From: Trichomonas vaginalis G3
Lineage: Eukaryota > Parabasalia > Trichomonadida > Trichomonadidae
Assembly (NCBI RefSeq): GCF_026262505.1
Contig: NC_067204.1
Span: forward strand, 26,009,300-26,073,299
DNA: 64,000 nt
Direction: 5' to 3'
In this document: piece after piece, positions 1-10,494 of the stretch
Position numbering within the stretch: the first letter of the stretch is position 1
Layout: the number at the start of each line of letters is the position of its first letter
Program-made: the position numbers and the translations under genes
Notes under the pieces: model-generated
Database searches by the model: none
Told to the model about the DNA's origin: nothing
What the model saw: the letters and a program-made list of their open reading frames with translations, nothing else

Positions 1-908
1 TAAGAGCTAAAACTTTGCAGACAACTCCCCCATGTCTAGCAAATTTAACATTCGTCTCCCATTTTTATATATTTGGTTTAGAATGTTCGAAAATGCGTAA
101 TATGGTCATTAATATTAATTGAAAAGAACCTTGAATTAATTCAATCTGATCTCACAAAATATTTTAAATTACAAACTTTGTAGTTTGAATAGATAATTAG
201 TATTAAACTCAAATAACTAGTTTATTTTTGAATAAAAATTATTTGAATTTATTCAATTTTGTGAATTTTCCTTCAAAAATCAAGTTTAAATATCTTATTT
301 GCCATATAATTATAAATACAATGAAACATATTCGAAATTGAAAAGAATGACTTTTTCTGTTCTTTCAATCATTCAATTTGAATTTTGCAATATTGGATTT
401 CACATTAAATAGCTATTAAAAACAACAAGCAATTTAACTTACATTCAAATTTATTTGTGTTATATTCAATCTTCTCAAAACTTATAATTTTCGGCTATAG
501 CATGATTATATGCTATATAATATAATAAACCTATAATAGTATCATTCTTTCAATTATTTGAAGAGAAAACCGAAAAAATCTATTTTCGGTCTATAACAAT
601 AGAGGTTGCAAATTATGTAAAACGAGATAAAACCTTGGATTTTTTGAGAGAACCATAATTGCAATCCAATTGAAAATAAAATAGTGATATATATGTAATT
701 ACTATTTTTAACTAACAAAGAACTTTTTTACGATGAGATATTTCTCAAAAAAATGAATGAAATTCAAAACGATTGAATTCTAAATTATCGGATTGGTTTT
801 ATTTTCATTTAATTGCTAATAAATTTAAAATTTCAACAATACCTTAAAATACTTAACCTTGAATTTGAATTCAAAAATGATCGAGAAAAAATTTTAAATA
901 AAATTTGA
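1..908. other. AT-rich intergenic region
   Basis: No coding segment, RNA gene or clear repeat is visible. The sequence is dominated by A/T runs and short ATTCAA/TTGAAT words, as in the other intergenic stretches of the window. Confidence 0.7.
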
Positions 909-1913
909 ATGTTATCTCTCTTTCTCCAAACTACGACTTCTGCTCACTATTATTACAATAATATTGGCTCCCATTCTATCCGTAGATTCATTGAGGCCAA
1001 TGAAACAGTCACAATTTCTATAAATGATAATAGAGGTTCAATATTTGTCCATTCACCTCATCTTTTTAATTTCAAATTAAGCGTAAATTCTTTAAACTAC
1101 TCAAACTTTAATATGGGTAAGGGAATTTCACTTATGGGACCCTTCACTTTGGAAATCACGGCTACGATCAACACCCATTTGAATGCGGATGTTTTCGTTT
1201 CTCCGGACTGTGATCACATTTACTATACTAACTCTACATACCTTCATCTCTCCTTAGATATTAACACAGATTCCACGGATACATATTGCATCCTCGATGC
1301 TTCCACACATGTACACAAGATCCGCTATCAAACAAATGTTCCATATTATAACCGAAACGTCACGATCTATAGAGAAAATAATTCACTTCTTAATTTCAAG
1401 ACCCAGCCACCTCAGCTTTACTATATCTCTCTCAAAGACCTTAATGATGATTCCTATTTCAAGATCCAAGTCAAGTCACGCGCCAAAACTAATTATACGA
1501 ACGTTCTTGAGACGAACTCTGTCTCCAATGGAGTTTCCTATTTCAGACTCCCAGACAGTGACTCCATTGATGGACCTATCCAAAACAACCCTCCTCCCCA
1601 AAAAGAAATTGGTTACGAAGATTTAGGTCTAACTGTCATCCTTACAGAAGCTGCTAACTTTGGAAGTGTCTACGCCTTGATCTTTATCGTCTTCTGCGCT
1701 ATCTATCGTTGCTACAAATGCTGCTCGAAACGGGCGCAAAACCGTGCAGATAACGAAGCTATTCCACCAGTTGTTGCTCAACCTCAACAGAATGTTAATC
1801 GTTACCCTATCCCAGTCCAACTTCAGCAATACGCTTACGTTTATCCACAAAATGGAAACCTCAATCAACCAGTCTATTATTACGTTGTTCCAGCCCACCA
1901 TCTTGAAGCATGA
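909..1913 (+). CDS. putative single-pass surface membrane protein
   Basis: 334-residue protein of unknown family. The first ~12 residues (MLSLFLQTTTSA) could be a short signal peptide, although no basic residue precedes the hydrophobic part. Residues ~15-240 form a Ser/Thr/Asn/Tyr-rich ectodomain with several N-x-S/T sites. A hydrophobic segment at ~248-268 (ANFGSVYALIFIVFCAIY) is followed by a Cys/Lys/Arg-rich stop-transfer stretch (RCYKCCSKR) and a tail rich in Pro, Gln and Tyr. This is type I topology: extracellular N-terminus and a ~65-residue cytoplasmic tail. Trichomonads carry many surface proteins of this layout, and the Tyr/Pro-rich tail could bind endocytic or signalling adaptors (inference). 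The start is the first ATG of the frame. The topology is fairly safe; the role is unknown. Confidence 0.6.
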   Translation: MLSLFLQTTTSAHYYYNNIGSHSIRRFIEANETVTISINDNRGSIFVHSPHLFNFKLSVNSLNYSNFNMGKGISLMGPFTLEITATINTHLNADVFVSPDCDHIYYTNSTYLHLSLDINTDSTDTYCILDASTHVHKIRYQTNVPYYNRNVTIYRENNSLLNFKTQPPQLYYISLKDLNDDSYFKIQVKSRAKTNYTNVLETNSVSNGVSYFRLPDSDSIDGPIQNNPPPQKEIGYEDLGLTVILTEAANFGSVYALIFIVFCAIYRCYKCCSKRAQNRADNEAIPPVVAQPQQNVNRYPIPVQLQQYAYVYPQNGNLNQPVYYYVVPAHHLEA

Positions 1914-2866
1914 TTTGTTTTTTAATTAAATTTGTTTGAGTTCTTTACTTAATTTTCGATCTTTTTATTTTCAATCGTTTTTAATTGTGTTTATTTTGAT
2001 CAAATTGTATTCTTTTAAAAATATGAAGATCATTTTTCGATTTGAAATTGTTACCGGAACCGATCAGATTATGAAATTACTTTATCTGCTGATTTTGCCC
2101 AATATTGTTTTGAAATTTAGGAGTTCTACAAAAAACAAATCGATTCTATTTTCCAAATTTTTTAAAATATTATGATTTTATTCGGAAAATCTAGAAATTT
2201 AGACTCGTTTTTTATTTTTTGAATTTTTTTTGGAATTTTCTTATGTATTGTTATTCAATAAATCTTTAAGTTTTCAACAAGTTGATCGTTTTCCAATGTA
2301 TTATTTCCATAATTTTTGTTGAATCACAAATTCGATTCTATTTCCTTATTTTTTGGCTCAAACATCCACACATCCCGAACAGAATTTAGCAACTAAAATT
2401 TTTCCTTTAGAATATGTTATCATTGTATGAAAAAACCTTAAAAGTAACAATATATAAGTTGGACTATCAATAATTTAGTTAAAATATCAGAGCATTGTTC
2501 TTACAAGAAGATTTACATATAAGATCTTGCTTAATGTTTCTTCATTTTATGATACACTTCCTGCAAATACGCCATTCTAAGGTAAAAAATGGAGTTTTTA
2601 TTACATTTCTCCTAAATTAGATATAACATTGGCAACTAGATTGATCGTTGATATACAACTTATCGAATGCATAATTTGATGATTTAATCATTAAAAGAAG
2701 CAAAAAGCTTATAACATTCTAATTCATTCATCTTCTCTACAAATGAAATCATTCTACATCAAAAGAATTCTCACAATAGCTATTGAACAGCAATTTTCAA
2801 ACACTTGATTTTTATTAAAGTGACAATAATCGTAAACTATACAATTTTTTTTCTCAAATTTGTTGA
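1914..2866. other. intergenic region
   Basis: About 950 bases of AT-rich DNA between two same-strand genes. Short open frames here have no ATG in context and low-complexity translations, so I do not call a gene. Confidence 0.65.
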
Positions 2867-3748
2867 ATGAATAAAAGCTTTTCTGCGATCAGATACTCAA
2901 AGAATATGAAAATAGAGAACATTCTTAAATCCGAAGGTGATACAATCAATGTTTTTGTTCCTGTTGAGCATTTCATTCTTGATAATCCAGTTTTTACTCA
3001 ACAAATGGTTTATGGCAGCCGTCCATACTCAATAAAGTCAGATTTAGTTGCCATTTTGGCTCATATGGGCATTTTATTCCCAGGAGAAAAGCCTAAAAAG
3101 AATTCACCAGATGTTTTACGTACATCACCAAGTGCTCCTTTATTTGGCAAGCAGGATTCGATAAATCTCGAAGACACTCGTAAAATAGAAGATGACTTCA
3201 GATTCTACGGCGTTGTTGTTGCTGTAACAGCTGTAGAACCAATTGAACATTACCCAGCGATGCCAGGATTTGGTGTAGCTTCACAGGCACTGCATGATTC
3301 GACATTCATTGCTATTGATATTTTAGATTATTCCTTCATTTCTGAGTTTGAACCAATGCCTACTTTAGTTGATGATCCAGACTCAATAGTTAGACATTTT
3401 TCAAAGGCAGATTTCTTCCTACCAGCTGATGAAGAGAATTTATTTACATATGAATACTCTCCTGACTTATTCTCGTGCGATAAGGAAGGATATCTTTTCA
3501 AAGATTACAAAGTTTCATTTTACATGAATGATATTTCTCTCCAATTTAAGTGGACAAGAAACCAATTAGTTTTAATAAGAAAAATCATTTCCGAAGAAAA
3601 CAAAATCTCCGATGAAACTGCTATCCTTACAAATATTCAATACAAAGATATTAAATTCAATGAAACATCGATTACAATTGGAGAAAATAACTACGGTCCA
3701 ATTTCTCGCGTAACTTTGGAAAATCAAGATCATTATGGTACTGAATAA
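2867..3748 (+). CDS. Rxt3-like (histone deacetylase complex) protein
   Basis: 293 residues. Residues ~35-75 contain the segment NPVFTQQMVYGSRPYSIKSD followed by LVAILAHMGILFPGE. This resembles the conserved core of the Rxt3 family, where a G-x-x-x-Y-[ST]-x-x-SD-[LVI]-VA motif is followed by HxG. Rxt3 is a subunit of the Rpd3L histone deacetylase complex in yeast, so a nuclear chromatin role is possible. The rest is acidic and not recognised. The start could be the first ATG or the methionine 13 residues later (MKIENILKSEG). The family call rests on one short motif matched from memory and should be treated as tentative. Confidence 0.45.
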   Translation: MNKSFSAIRYSKNMKIENILKSEGDTINVFVPVEHFILDNPVFTQQMVYGSRPYSIKSDLVAILAHMGILFPGEKPKKNSPDVLRTSPSAPLFGKQDSINLEDTRKIEDDFRFYGVVVAVTAVEPIEHYPAMPGFGVASQALHDSTFIAIDILDYSFISEFEPMPTLVDDPDSIVRHFSKADFFLPADEENLFTYEYSPDLFSCDKEGYLFKDYKVSFYMNDISLQFKWTRNQLVLIRKIISEENKISDETAILTNIQYKDIKFNETSITIGENNYGPISRVTLENQDHYGTE

Positions 3749-4208
3749 GATTTCCTTGAGTCAACCCTCAAATCTAGACAGGCTGTATTCAAATTTATTG
3801 TACGAAAATTTACTTTTGAAATATTATATTTTTAATAAAGTATTATCTATTTTTTGATTATAAATATTGATTTTATTTATTATCACCTTACACATATTCC
3901 AAGGATATATTAATAATTCAGAACTTTGAAACAATATTCCTGATATTTTTGTTTTGATTCTAATTCTTCGACCATTGAATATTGAATTCCTCAATAACTC
4001 ATAAAATGCAATATAACGTATGGTTCATAGAAGAAATTCCTTTGATTACGAAATAATTCAATATATTTTAATAATAAACTAATGTTTTAAAGATCATTTT
4101 TATTTTCTTTTAGTGTGTAAAAACAATTTGTTATGGTGACATTTCCTAATATCATCTAGATCCTGAGATATGAGAAATTTCTGTTAGGAATCAGTTAAGT
4201 AGATTTTG
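3749..4208. other. intergenic region
   Basis: Some 460 AT-rich bases with no supported gene. An in-frame TTG lies directly before the downstream ATG but is not expected to be a start in a eukaryote. Confidence 0.65.
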
Positions 4209-6155
4209 ATGGCGGATGATCTTTTAAATTTGCAACTCCCTGATTTTGGGGATTTCACAAATGCTGGAAAGGTATCCGGCGCATCTGTACACGATCTTGC
4301 TCTTCCAGATCTACCAGATTTTAATTTAAATCTACCTTCACTTCCAGATGTTAAAAATGCGGACACAATCACATTAGTAGAGTCCAATGATCATACTTCA
4401 TCAGAGTATTTTACGAATCCTCATGGTTATGAAGAAGATTTGAACGAAGCACTGAGTATTTCATCAGATACTTATAATTATACACTTACAACAGAGAAAG
4501 GAGATGATGGTGAGTCTAAAAAAGAAAATGAGGATAATAATAAACCTGAATCTGACAAAAATAGCGAAAATAAATCAATGAAATCTTCAGCTAAAAGCGA
4601 AAATAATAACGAGGAAAACTTAAAATCAGAAAAATCATCACGTACTTCATCGAAAAAGAACCCAGATGAAGTTAATAATGAAGAAAAATCCGAAAATTCA
4701 CAAAGATCCCGCTCATCGAGAAAATCACAATCGAGGAGTAGGGCTAGCAAACACAGTTCACATAAGGCATCAAATGCCGGAAATGAAAATCAAAATACAA
4801 AAGATAGCGATAAAAACTCTCAAAAATCAGCTCAAACACCACCAAACTCACTTACAGTCGAAGAACTTTCTACAGCTAGTGAATCTTTACTGAATTTAGA
4901 TAAAAATTCACAATTTGAGTTAAATCTTGAAGTTAACAACCTTATAAACGATCGTGACTCCATTGCATCACTCCTTATCCAAGATGATGTCTTAACAGAG
5001 AACGGAGATCCTTTAAATATTTCAGATGCTTCATCTCCTGCTTCCATCACAACAGAATCATCTTCTTTCATCGATATGCCCATTCAAATTGATTTTGATC
5101 GTCAATCCATTAAGTCAAATAAGCCAGATTTTACAGAAGATGACTTATTGAAACAAAGAATGGATTCTATCACAGATCAGCATGCTCTTGATATACTAAA
5201 TAGACTCAGACATGAAGCCATAAAGCGTGCAGAAACATTAGCTGAAGAAAAAACTACAATTGACGATCTTAAAAGCAGATGTCGTCAACAGGAACTTGAT
5301 TTCTACAAAAAGAACATAGAAAGTATTGCTGCTGAAGATGATTTGGACTCTGAAGACTCCAAATCAATCAAACAAAACGAAGCCGAAATATCTCATATGA
5401 AAAGAAAGAATATGATAAGAGAAGATGAAATAGAAGACGCTTTAGATGAATTAAATGACCTCCAGAAGCAATACGACCTCCTCCAGGCTTCTTCTTCCGA
5501 TAAAGATCGAATTATTGCTTTTTTAGAGAACCAAAAACTCGGAAGATACGAAATGGAGAATACAATTCCAATTCTAAACGATGACAATGAGCGTTTGAGG
5601 CATGAATATGATTTAATTTCAAAAAGACATAAAAAGACCAAAGAAAAATACAAAGCTATCTCAGAAAGACTCGTAGAACTAAGTCAAACGCTCGAAAAAC
5701 TGAAACGGGATTCCCAAGAAAGAGAAGCAGCTATTAAAATGATCGATCCAGAAAAACAAAGACTAGAAGAGTTAGAACAGAAGGTTAAATTAATGAAGAA
5801 GAACAATACCCAGCTGAAGAAGTCAATAAATACCCAATTATCGGAAGGAGAATTGAGAAGATTAATTCCTCAAATCAGATTAGTCATAAGAACTAAAGAA
5901 TCAATCATCAAGAATATGTCAGCAAGGATAGAACAGAACAAAGAAGACATGGAAATCCTGAAATCTAAAATCCAAAAATTAGAAAAAGAAGAAAGTGAAG
6001 TTCCTCAGCCATTTCCAGTAGTTCCACCTCTTTATCCACCAATGACTCCTTCAAAGGAGATCATGGATCATCTCGCTCATCAACCTTTGTATTCTCATAC
6101 AGATTTCGAACAAGAGAAGCCACCAATGACAGAACCTAAGCGGAGAAGACAGTAG
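4209..6155 (+). CDS. large acidic/serine-rich coiled-coil protein
   Basis: 648 residues from the ATG at 4209 (MADDLLNLQLPDFGDF). The N-terminal ~60 residues carry repeated L-P-D-F/L motifs (LQLPDFGDF, LALPDLPDFNL, LPSLPDV). Residues ~95-205 are low complexity: Ser, Lys, Asn, Glu with SRSRASK-type clusters. From ~325 to ~600 there is a long, highly charged helix with heptad character (IEDALDELNDLQKQYDLL, LEELEQKVKLMKK, MEILKSKIQKLEKEE). A proline-rich stretch (PFPVVPPLYPPMTP) and a basic C-terminus (PKRRRQ) follow. It is probably a cytoskeletal or scaffold protein, as is common in trichomonads, but no named family is recognised. Confidence 0.75.
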   Translation: MADDLLNLQLPDFGDFTNAGKVSGASVHDLALPDLPDFNLNLPSLPDVKNADTITLVESNDHTSSEYFTNPHGYEEDLNEALSISSDTYNYTLTTEKGDDGESKKENEDNNKPESDKNSENKSMKSSAKSENNNEENLKSEKSSRTSSKKNPDEVNNEEKSENSQRSRSSRKSQSRSRASKHSSHKASNAGNENQNTKDSDKNSQKSAQTPPNSLTVEELSTASESLLNLDKNSQFELNLEVNNLINDRDSIASLLIQDDVLTENGDPLNISDASSPASITTESSSFIDMPIQIDFDRQSIKSNKPDFTEDDLLKQRMDSITDQHALDILNRLRHEAIKRAETLAEEKTTIDDLKSRCRQQELDFYKKNIESIAAEDDLDSEDSKSIKQNEAEISHMKRKNMIREDEIEDALDELNDLQKQYDLLQASSSDKDRIIAFLENQKLGRYEMENTIPILNDDNERLRHEYDLISKRHKKTKEKYKAISERLVELSQTLEKLKRDSQEREAAIKMIDPEKQRLEELEQKVKLMKKNNTQLKKSINTQLSEGELRRLIPQIRLVIRTKESIIKNMSARIEQNKEDMEILKSKIQKLEKEESEVPQPFPVVPPLYPPMTPSKEIMDHLAHQPLYSHTDFEQEKPPMTEPKRRRQ

Positions 6156-6591
6156 ATTTGTGTAATGTATTGTTGATGTTTATTTTTATATTTATTTATA
6201 AATATTTTGTTGTTTATTTATATTTAAAATGATTTAGTACTAATTACTATGCTTATAGAGATCCAACACTATATCCTATATTTCAACCGCTTAGACGATC
6301 ATTGAAAATCCTCATTCGATTTAAAACAATTTCAATATATTGTTCCATTGTCATTTTTGTTTCCTTATATACTACTTGGAATAACAACACACTTTTCAAG
6401 GACCATTCGCTAGAATATCATTCCTTTCTATTGAAGAAAACAATCGATGGGAATTTTTTTGACAACCCTAAAAATAAATTCAATCCGTCTTCCTATTTTC
6501 AATGCTTGTTATAAGAATTGTCATTTGAAATTCCGAGAGTCATTCAAAATTTGAATACTAAAAACGATGAAAAAAAAAGTTTATTTTCGAA
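6156..6591. other. intergenic region
   Basis: About 435 AT-rich bases. A 70-codon open frame at 6302-6514 begins with TTG and has low-complexity composition, so I do not call it. The last ~30 bases before the downstream ATG are a purine-rich then T-rich leader. Confidence 0.6.
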
Positions 6592-8037
6592 ATGAGTTCC
6601 CTTCTCATCAAGAACGGAACAATTGTTAATGCCGATTCCGAGGCCATTGGCGATGTTCTCATTAAAGACGGCAAGATTGTTTCTGTTAGTCAGAATTTAG
6701 CTGCTCCAGAAGGCGCAAAGATAATTGATGCTACTGGCAAGTATGTCTGCCCAGGTGGTATCGATCCACATACACACATTGAGATGCCATTAGGCAATTT
6801 CAACACATCTGATGACTGGGTCCATGCTACAAGAGCCGCTGTCGCTGGTGGCACAACATGCGTCATCGATTTCATTCCAGTAGCCAAAGGCGAGAGCCAC
6901 AGCGAGTGGATTGACAAGTGGGAGAAGACAGCCACAAAGTCAACAATCGATTATTCCTTACACATGTCTGTAGTCGATTGGAATGATGAGGTTAAAGCAG
7001 CCTTAGAAAAGGCAATCGCACACGGCATCAACTCTGCCAAGTGCTACCTCGCATACAAGGGCCGTATCATGCTCGATAGCGATCAGGACTTCTTACAATT
7101 CTTCGAATTCGCCGGCAAGCACGGTATGCTTCCAATGGCTCACTGTGAAGATGGTGAGATCATTACATACATGGCAGCCGATCTCGTCGCCCAAGGAAAG
7201 ACACAACCAAAGTGGCACCCAGAATCTCGTCCAGCATGGTGCGAAGGGTCAGCTGCTAAGCATGCTGCTGGCTATGCTGCTGCCGCACATTCTCCTCTCT
7301 ACATTGTCCACAATACATGCATCGATGCCCTTAATGTCGTTGCTAATTTCAATGCAGGCGAATATCCAGTCATTGGCGAGACAACAATCTGCCACCTTAC
7401 ATTAACAAAGGAAATCAACAGCAATCCTAACTTCGATATCGCTGCAGGAGCTGTCTTATCTCCACCACTCAGAACAGAAGCAGATAGACAAGCTCTTTGG
7501 GGAGGATTTAGAAAGGGAATCCTCAAGACAATCGCTACTGATCACTGCCCAATCGATTTACAATACAAGCGCCGCGGAATGGACGATTTCAGAAAGATTC
7601 CAAACGGTTGCCCTGCAATTGAAGAGAGAATGGTCCTCGCTTGGAACTACGGTGTCGACAAAGGCTTAATCTCTCCAATGGAGTACGTTCAGGCCACATC
7701 TACAAATGCTGCCAAAATCTTCGGTTTATGGCCACAGAAAGGTGCCATCCAAGAAGGTTCTGATGCAGATATCGTAATTATCGATCCAAAGGCCAAGCGC
7801 ACAATCAACCACGATTCTCAGAAATCCGCCGTCGACTACAACCTTTGGGAAGGTCTCGAAGTCACAGGTGTCCCAGTCATGACCCTCTCAAGAGGTGAAA
7901 TCGTCTGGGAAGTCGAAGTTAAGGACGGAATTGCCCAATACAAGGAAGGAAAGCTTACAGCAACAGAGGGCAGAGGTCATTTCATCGCAAGAAAGGCTTT
8001 CGTTCCATATGTTTATGGAAGAAAGATCCAACATTAA
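6592..8037 (+). CDS. dihydropyrimidinase / D-hydantoinase
   Basis: 481 residues, the normal length for the family. Dihydropyrimidinase hydrolyses dihydrouracil and dihydrothymine (or hydantoins) to N-carbamoyl-beta-amino acids, the second step of reductive pyrimidine breakdown; it is a cytosolic, usually tetrameric di-zinc enzyme of the amidohydrolase superfamily. The full metal site is visible: H60 and H62 in DPHTH, the carbamylated lysine K150 in SAKCYLAYK, H184 in AHCEDGE, H240 in YIVHNT and D317 in ATDHCP. Substrate-binding candidates are Y155, S290 (LSPPLR) and N338 (PNG). Many C-ending codons compared with neighbours suggest strong expression. No other pyrimidine-catabolism gene is nearby. 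Confidence 0.95.
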   Translation: MSSLLIKNGTIVNADSEAIGDVLIKDGKIVSVSQNLAAPEGAKIIDATGKYVCPGGIDPHTHIEMPLGNFNTSDDWVHATRAAVAGGTTCVIDFIPVAKGESHSEWIDKWEKTATKSTIDYSLHMSVVDWNDEVKAALEKAIAHGINSAKCYLAYKGRIMLDSDQDFLQFFEFAGKHGMLPMAHCEDGEIITYMAADLVAQGKTQPKWHPESRPAWCEGSAAKHAAGYAAAAHSPLYIVHNTCIDALNVVANFNAGEYPVIGETTICHLTLTKEINSNPNFDIAAGAVLSPPLRTEADRQALWGGFRKGILKTIATDHCPIDLQYKRRGMDDFRKIPNGCPAIEERMVLAWNYGVDKGLISPMEYVQATSTNAAKIFGLWPQKGAIQEGSDADIVIIDPKAKRTINHDSQKSAVDYNLWEGLEVTGVPVMTLSRGEIVWEVEVKDGIAQYKEGKLTATEGRGHFIARKAFVPYVYGRKIQH

Positions 8038-8586
8038 ACATGATAGGTTGATTAACCATCAAATTTGCATCCTGACAAAAGTGTTGAGTAAACATTGCAA
8101 AATACATCGTTTTTATATACTAAATACTACATTTACTTTTTTATTTTTCATGAAATAAATTTGCTCAATTTACCGGTTTTGGATTTAAGACTTAATAACT
8201 TGTAACCTATTCATAATTTTCACTAAACATTACATTCACACCTGATAAATTAACTTTTTTTGTCGTGTAACTCATTACATTTCCTACCTATCGGAACAGT
8301 TTCTTATTAATACACAATTATTTAGTAGTGCATCTAAAATATAGTAATATTCTAGAGTGTTAGGCTTTTTTAGTGAGGAATAGAATTACCGGAGGCAAGT
8401 TGATGTTTTGTTGAGTTTTTTCTATGAAAATAGTAGGTATTGATCAAACATAAATCATATGAATCATAACAGTTTTACATACACTATCAAAGGCTATTGC
8501 TTATACTTTTCTATCTTTGTTCTATACAGCGTTATGATCCGATTACATTTATACTGAGCAAATTTAACGTACACTTTTGTAAAAAT
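8038..8586. other. intergenic region
   Basis: About 550 AT-rich bases. The downstream frame is open back to a TTG at 8497, but the first ATG in that frame is at 8587. No other feature is seen. Confidence 0.6.
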
Positions 8587-10494
8587 ATGAGTAGCACAGC
8601 GAGGAGAGCAGCGTCGAACTTTGGAAATCTTCCATCATCTCGCTCTACCAAATCATATTCTGCTACAATGCGTAATACAGCAAGAACTAATTACAACGCA
8701 GATCTTGAAATGAAAAGAATCAAAACTACTTCACATATTAATGCCGAATTTTCAGAAAGAAGTGCACGCGCCAAAACTTCATACAAAAAAGTACCGACTC
8801 GAATCTCAAATCTAAATATTCGCGACATTGTTCAACCATTTAAAGAAGAACCAAAGGATGTTGTAGAAAAGGAAGAGAAAAATGAGACAGAAGTTGTAAA
8901 TTCTAGCATTTTCTTAACGTTCGACCTTCTAAAAGCGATGACTCCAAAAAGATGTATTAATTATTTGACTCAAACACCAATATTTTTGAGAACCATGTTT
9001 ATGGAAGGTTACTTAGACTCAGAGATTGTTAGCAGTGTAGCGCTTTCTCTAACCCAATCTGAATTACAAAAATTTATGATTAATATGACTCAAGAACTTA
9101 ATTTCTACTCAGCAATACAAACATGCCAAACAATACCTGAACTTGAAGCCCACATTCCAAAGCTTATTTCAATGCAACGCATAACAATTTGGACAAAAAT
9201 GGATAACTCAAATTATTTAACATCTCAAACACTGAAAGCAGTACTTCCTCTTGACCAATCATGTGTAGGTGTACCTTTCTTACATAAAGATGATTATAAT
9301 ACAGGAGATCCAGGAAATTTCCAAAATTTCTCAATATCAAACGATTTACCTTTGCTTCGCGGAGTTAAATCAATGTTATTGCTTCCAATCACTTTCTTTG
9401 ATGACGAAGTTGTTGCTGTTCTTCAATGTGTTGGTCTTAAAAACCCAATTACAGAAGAACAAATGGAATTTACTCCATATTACTTCGAAGTTTTCAAGAT
9501 TGTCCGTGATCTTATTCAGAAACGATTCTTCTCTGTTCCAACATATAGAGTTGTTCCATCTAATGTTTCAAACATTTTCTCCGAAGTAGAAACTTCTTCA
9601 GTTTCTCACACAGCGAAAATGATTTCGAAATTTTTCACGATGACAATTCCATGCGAGCAATGCGATTTGTTCGAGTTCGATGACAGGTACAGATGCCTTA
9701 TAAGACTTTCCGATGGTGAGAGATTCGGAGAAGTTGAAGGAGGTGTCTCTTTCCAAGCAGGAATCTCTCCATCAATCGTGAATGTTCCTCATGGCCAAGT
9801 TCACGAAAAATTGTCAGAAGTATTGGACGGAAAGTTCGCGAATAGATCAATACTTAGTAGATCATTACAACAAGGAAGAGCTCATTATGTTATAACATTA
9901 AGAGCCAAACCAAACGCACCATCATTCTCCAACCAAGACTCAAAACTTGTATCCGAAATGACACCTTTAATTTGCGACGCATTGAAACTCGCGACATTTC
10001 TTCAAGACCAAAAGAACGAGAAGAAAGAGATTCAACACGAAAGAGATATCCTCGATGCTGCTATTGATACTATATCTGCCATATCTACAACAGGTGTTGA
10101 TAAGTACACAGCGTTACTTGGAACAGCCAAGAAGTTATTTGGTTGCACTGAAATGTTTATTTGTATTTTCGATGGAAGATACATGAGATATTTCCCAACA
10201 GATGTCAAGTGCAAGTTCGAGGATTGCGCTGCTGGACAGGCTTATAACTATAGAGAGACAGTTTGGACAAGAGCAAATGATACAAAACAAAGATATTTGC
10301 CTCAATTATATGATCAGTTAAAAGTAAAAAGAGAAACATCAATTTGTTTCCCATACAGAGCAAATGGAAGAGTTGTTGGAAGTATCGAAATGATCAATCC
10401 TACAAGAATGGAATTGGATAAGAGCGAAGAGAAAATCTTCGGAAATATGTGTGGAGCTGTTGTCCATGAAACTTATGCAGCAAAAATTCAGTAA
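8587..10494 (+). CDS. multi-GAF-domain protein
   Basis: 635 residues from the ATG at 8587 (MSSTARRAASNFGNLPSSRS). An Arg/Ser-rich, disordered N-terminus of ~100 residues is followed by a helical segment and then three GAF-like regions: ~175-312 (ITIWTKMDNSNYLT, SMLLLPITFFDDEVVAVLQC), a divergent one at ~340-470, and ~490-630 (YTALLGTAKKLFGCTEMFIC, TSICFPYRANGRVVGSIEM). GAF domains bind cyclic nucleotides or other small ligands and mediate dimerisation. No catalytic domain such as a phosphodiesterase, cyclase or kinase follows, so this may be a stand-alone sensor or scaffold. Trichomonad genomes contain many such proteins. The ligand cannot be inferred. Confidence 0.7.
   Translation: MSSTARRAASNFGNLPSSRSTKSYSATMRNTARTNYNADLEMKRIKTTSHINAEFSERSARAKTSYKKVPTRISNLNIRDIVQPFKEEPKDVVEKEEKNETEVVNSSIFLTFDLLKAMTPKRCINYLTQTPIFLRTMFMEGYLDSEIVSSVALSLTQSELQKFMINMTQELNFYSAIQTCQTIPELEAHIPKLISMQRITIWTKMDNSNYLTSQTLKAVLPLDQSCVGVPFLHKDDYNTGDPGNFQNFSISNDLPLLRGVKSMLLLPITFFDDEVVAVLQCVGLKNPITEEQMEFTPYYFEVFKIVRDLIQKRFFSVPTYRVVPSNVSNIFSEVETSSVSHTAKMISKFFTMTIPCEQCDLFEFDDRYRCLIRLSDGERFGEVEGGVSFQAGISPSIVNVPHGQVHEKLSEVLDGKFANRSILSRSLQQGRAHYVITLRAKPNAPSFSNQDSKLVSEMTPLICDALKLATFLQDQKNEKKEIQHERDILDAAIDTISAISTTGVDKYTALLGTAKKLFGCTEMFICIFDGRYMRYFPTDVKCKFEDCAAGQAYNYRETVWTRANDTKQRYLPQLYDQLKVKRETSICFPYRANGRVVGSIEMINPTRMELDKSEEKIFGNMCGAVVHETYAAKIQ

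Noticed and set aside
1936-2175. 79-codon frame after the membrane protein gene
   Set aside because: Low-complexity Phe/Ile/Lys text of the kind AT-rich intergenic DNA produces; no ATG-proximal support.
8497-8586. N-terminal extension of the GAF protein from a TTG codon
   Set aside because: TTG starts are not expected in nuclear genes here, and the extension is leader-like; the ATG at 8587 is used. The same reasoning applies at 4206, 13053, 35639, 37023 and 48663.
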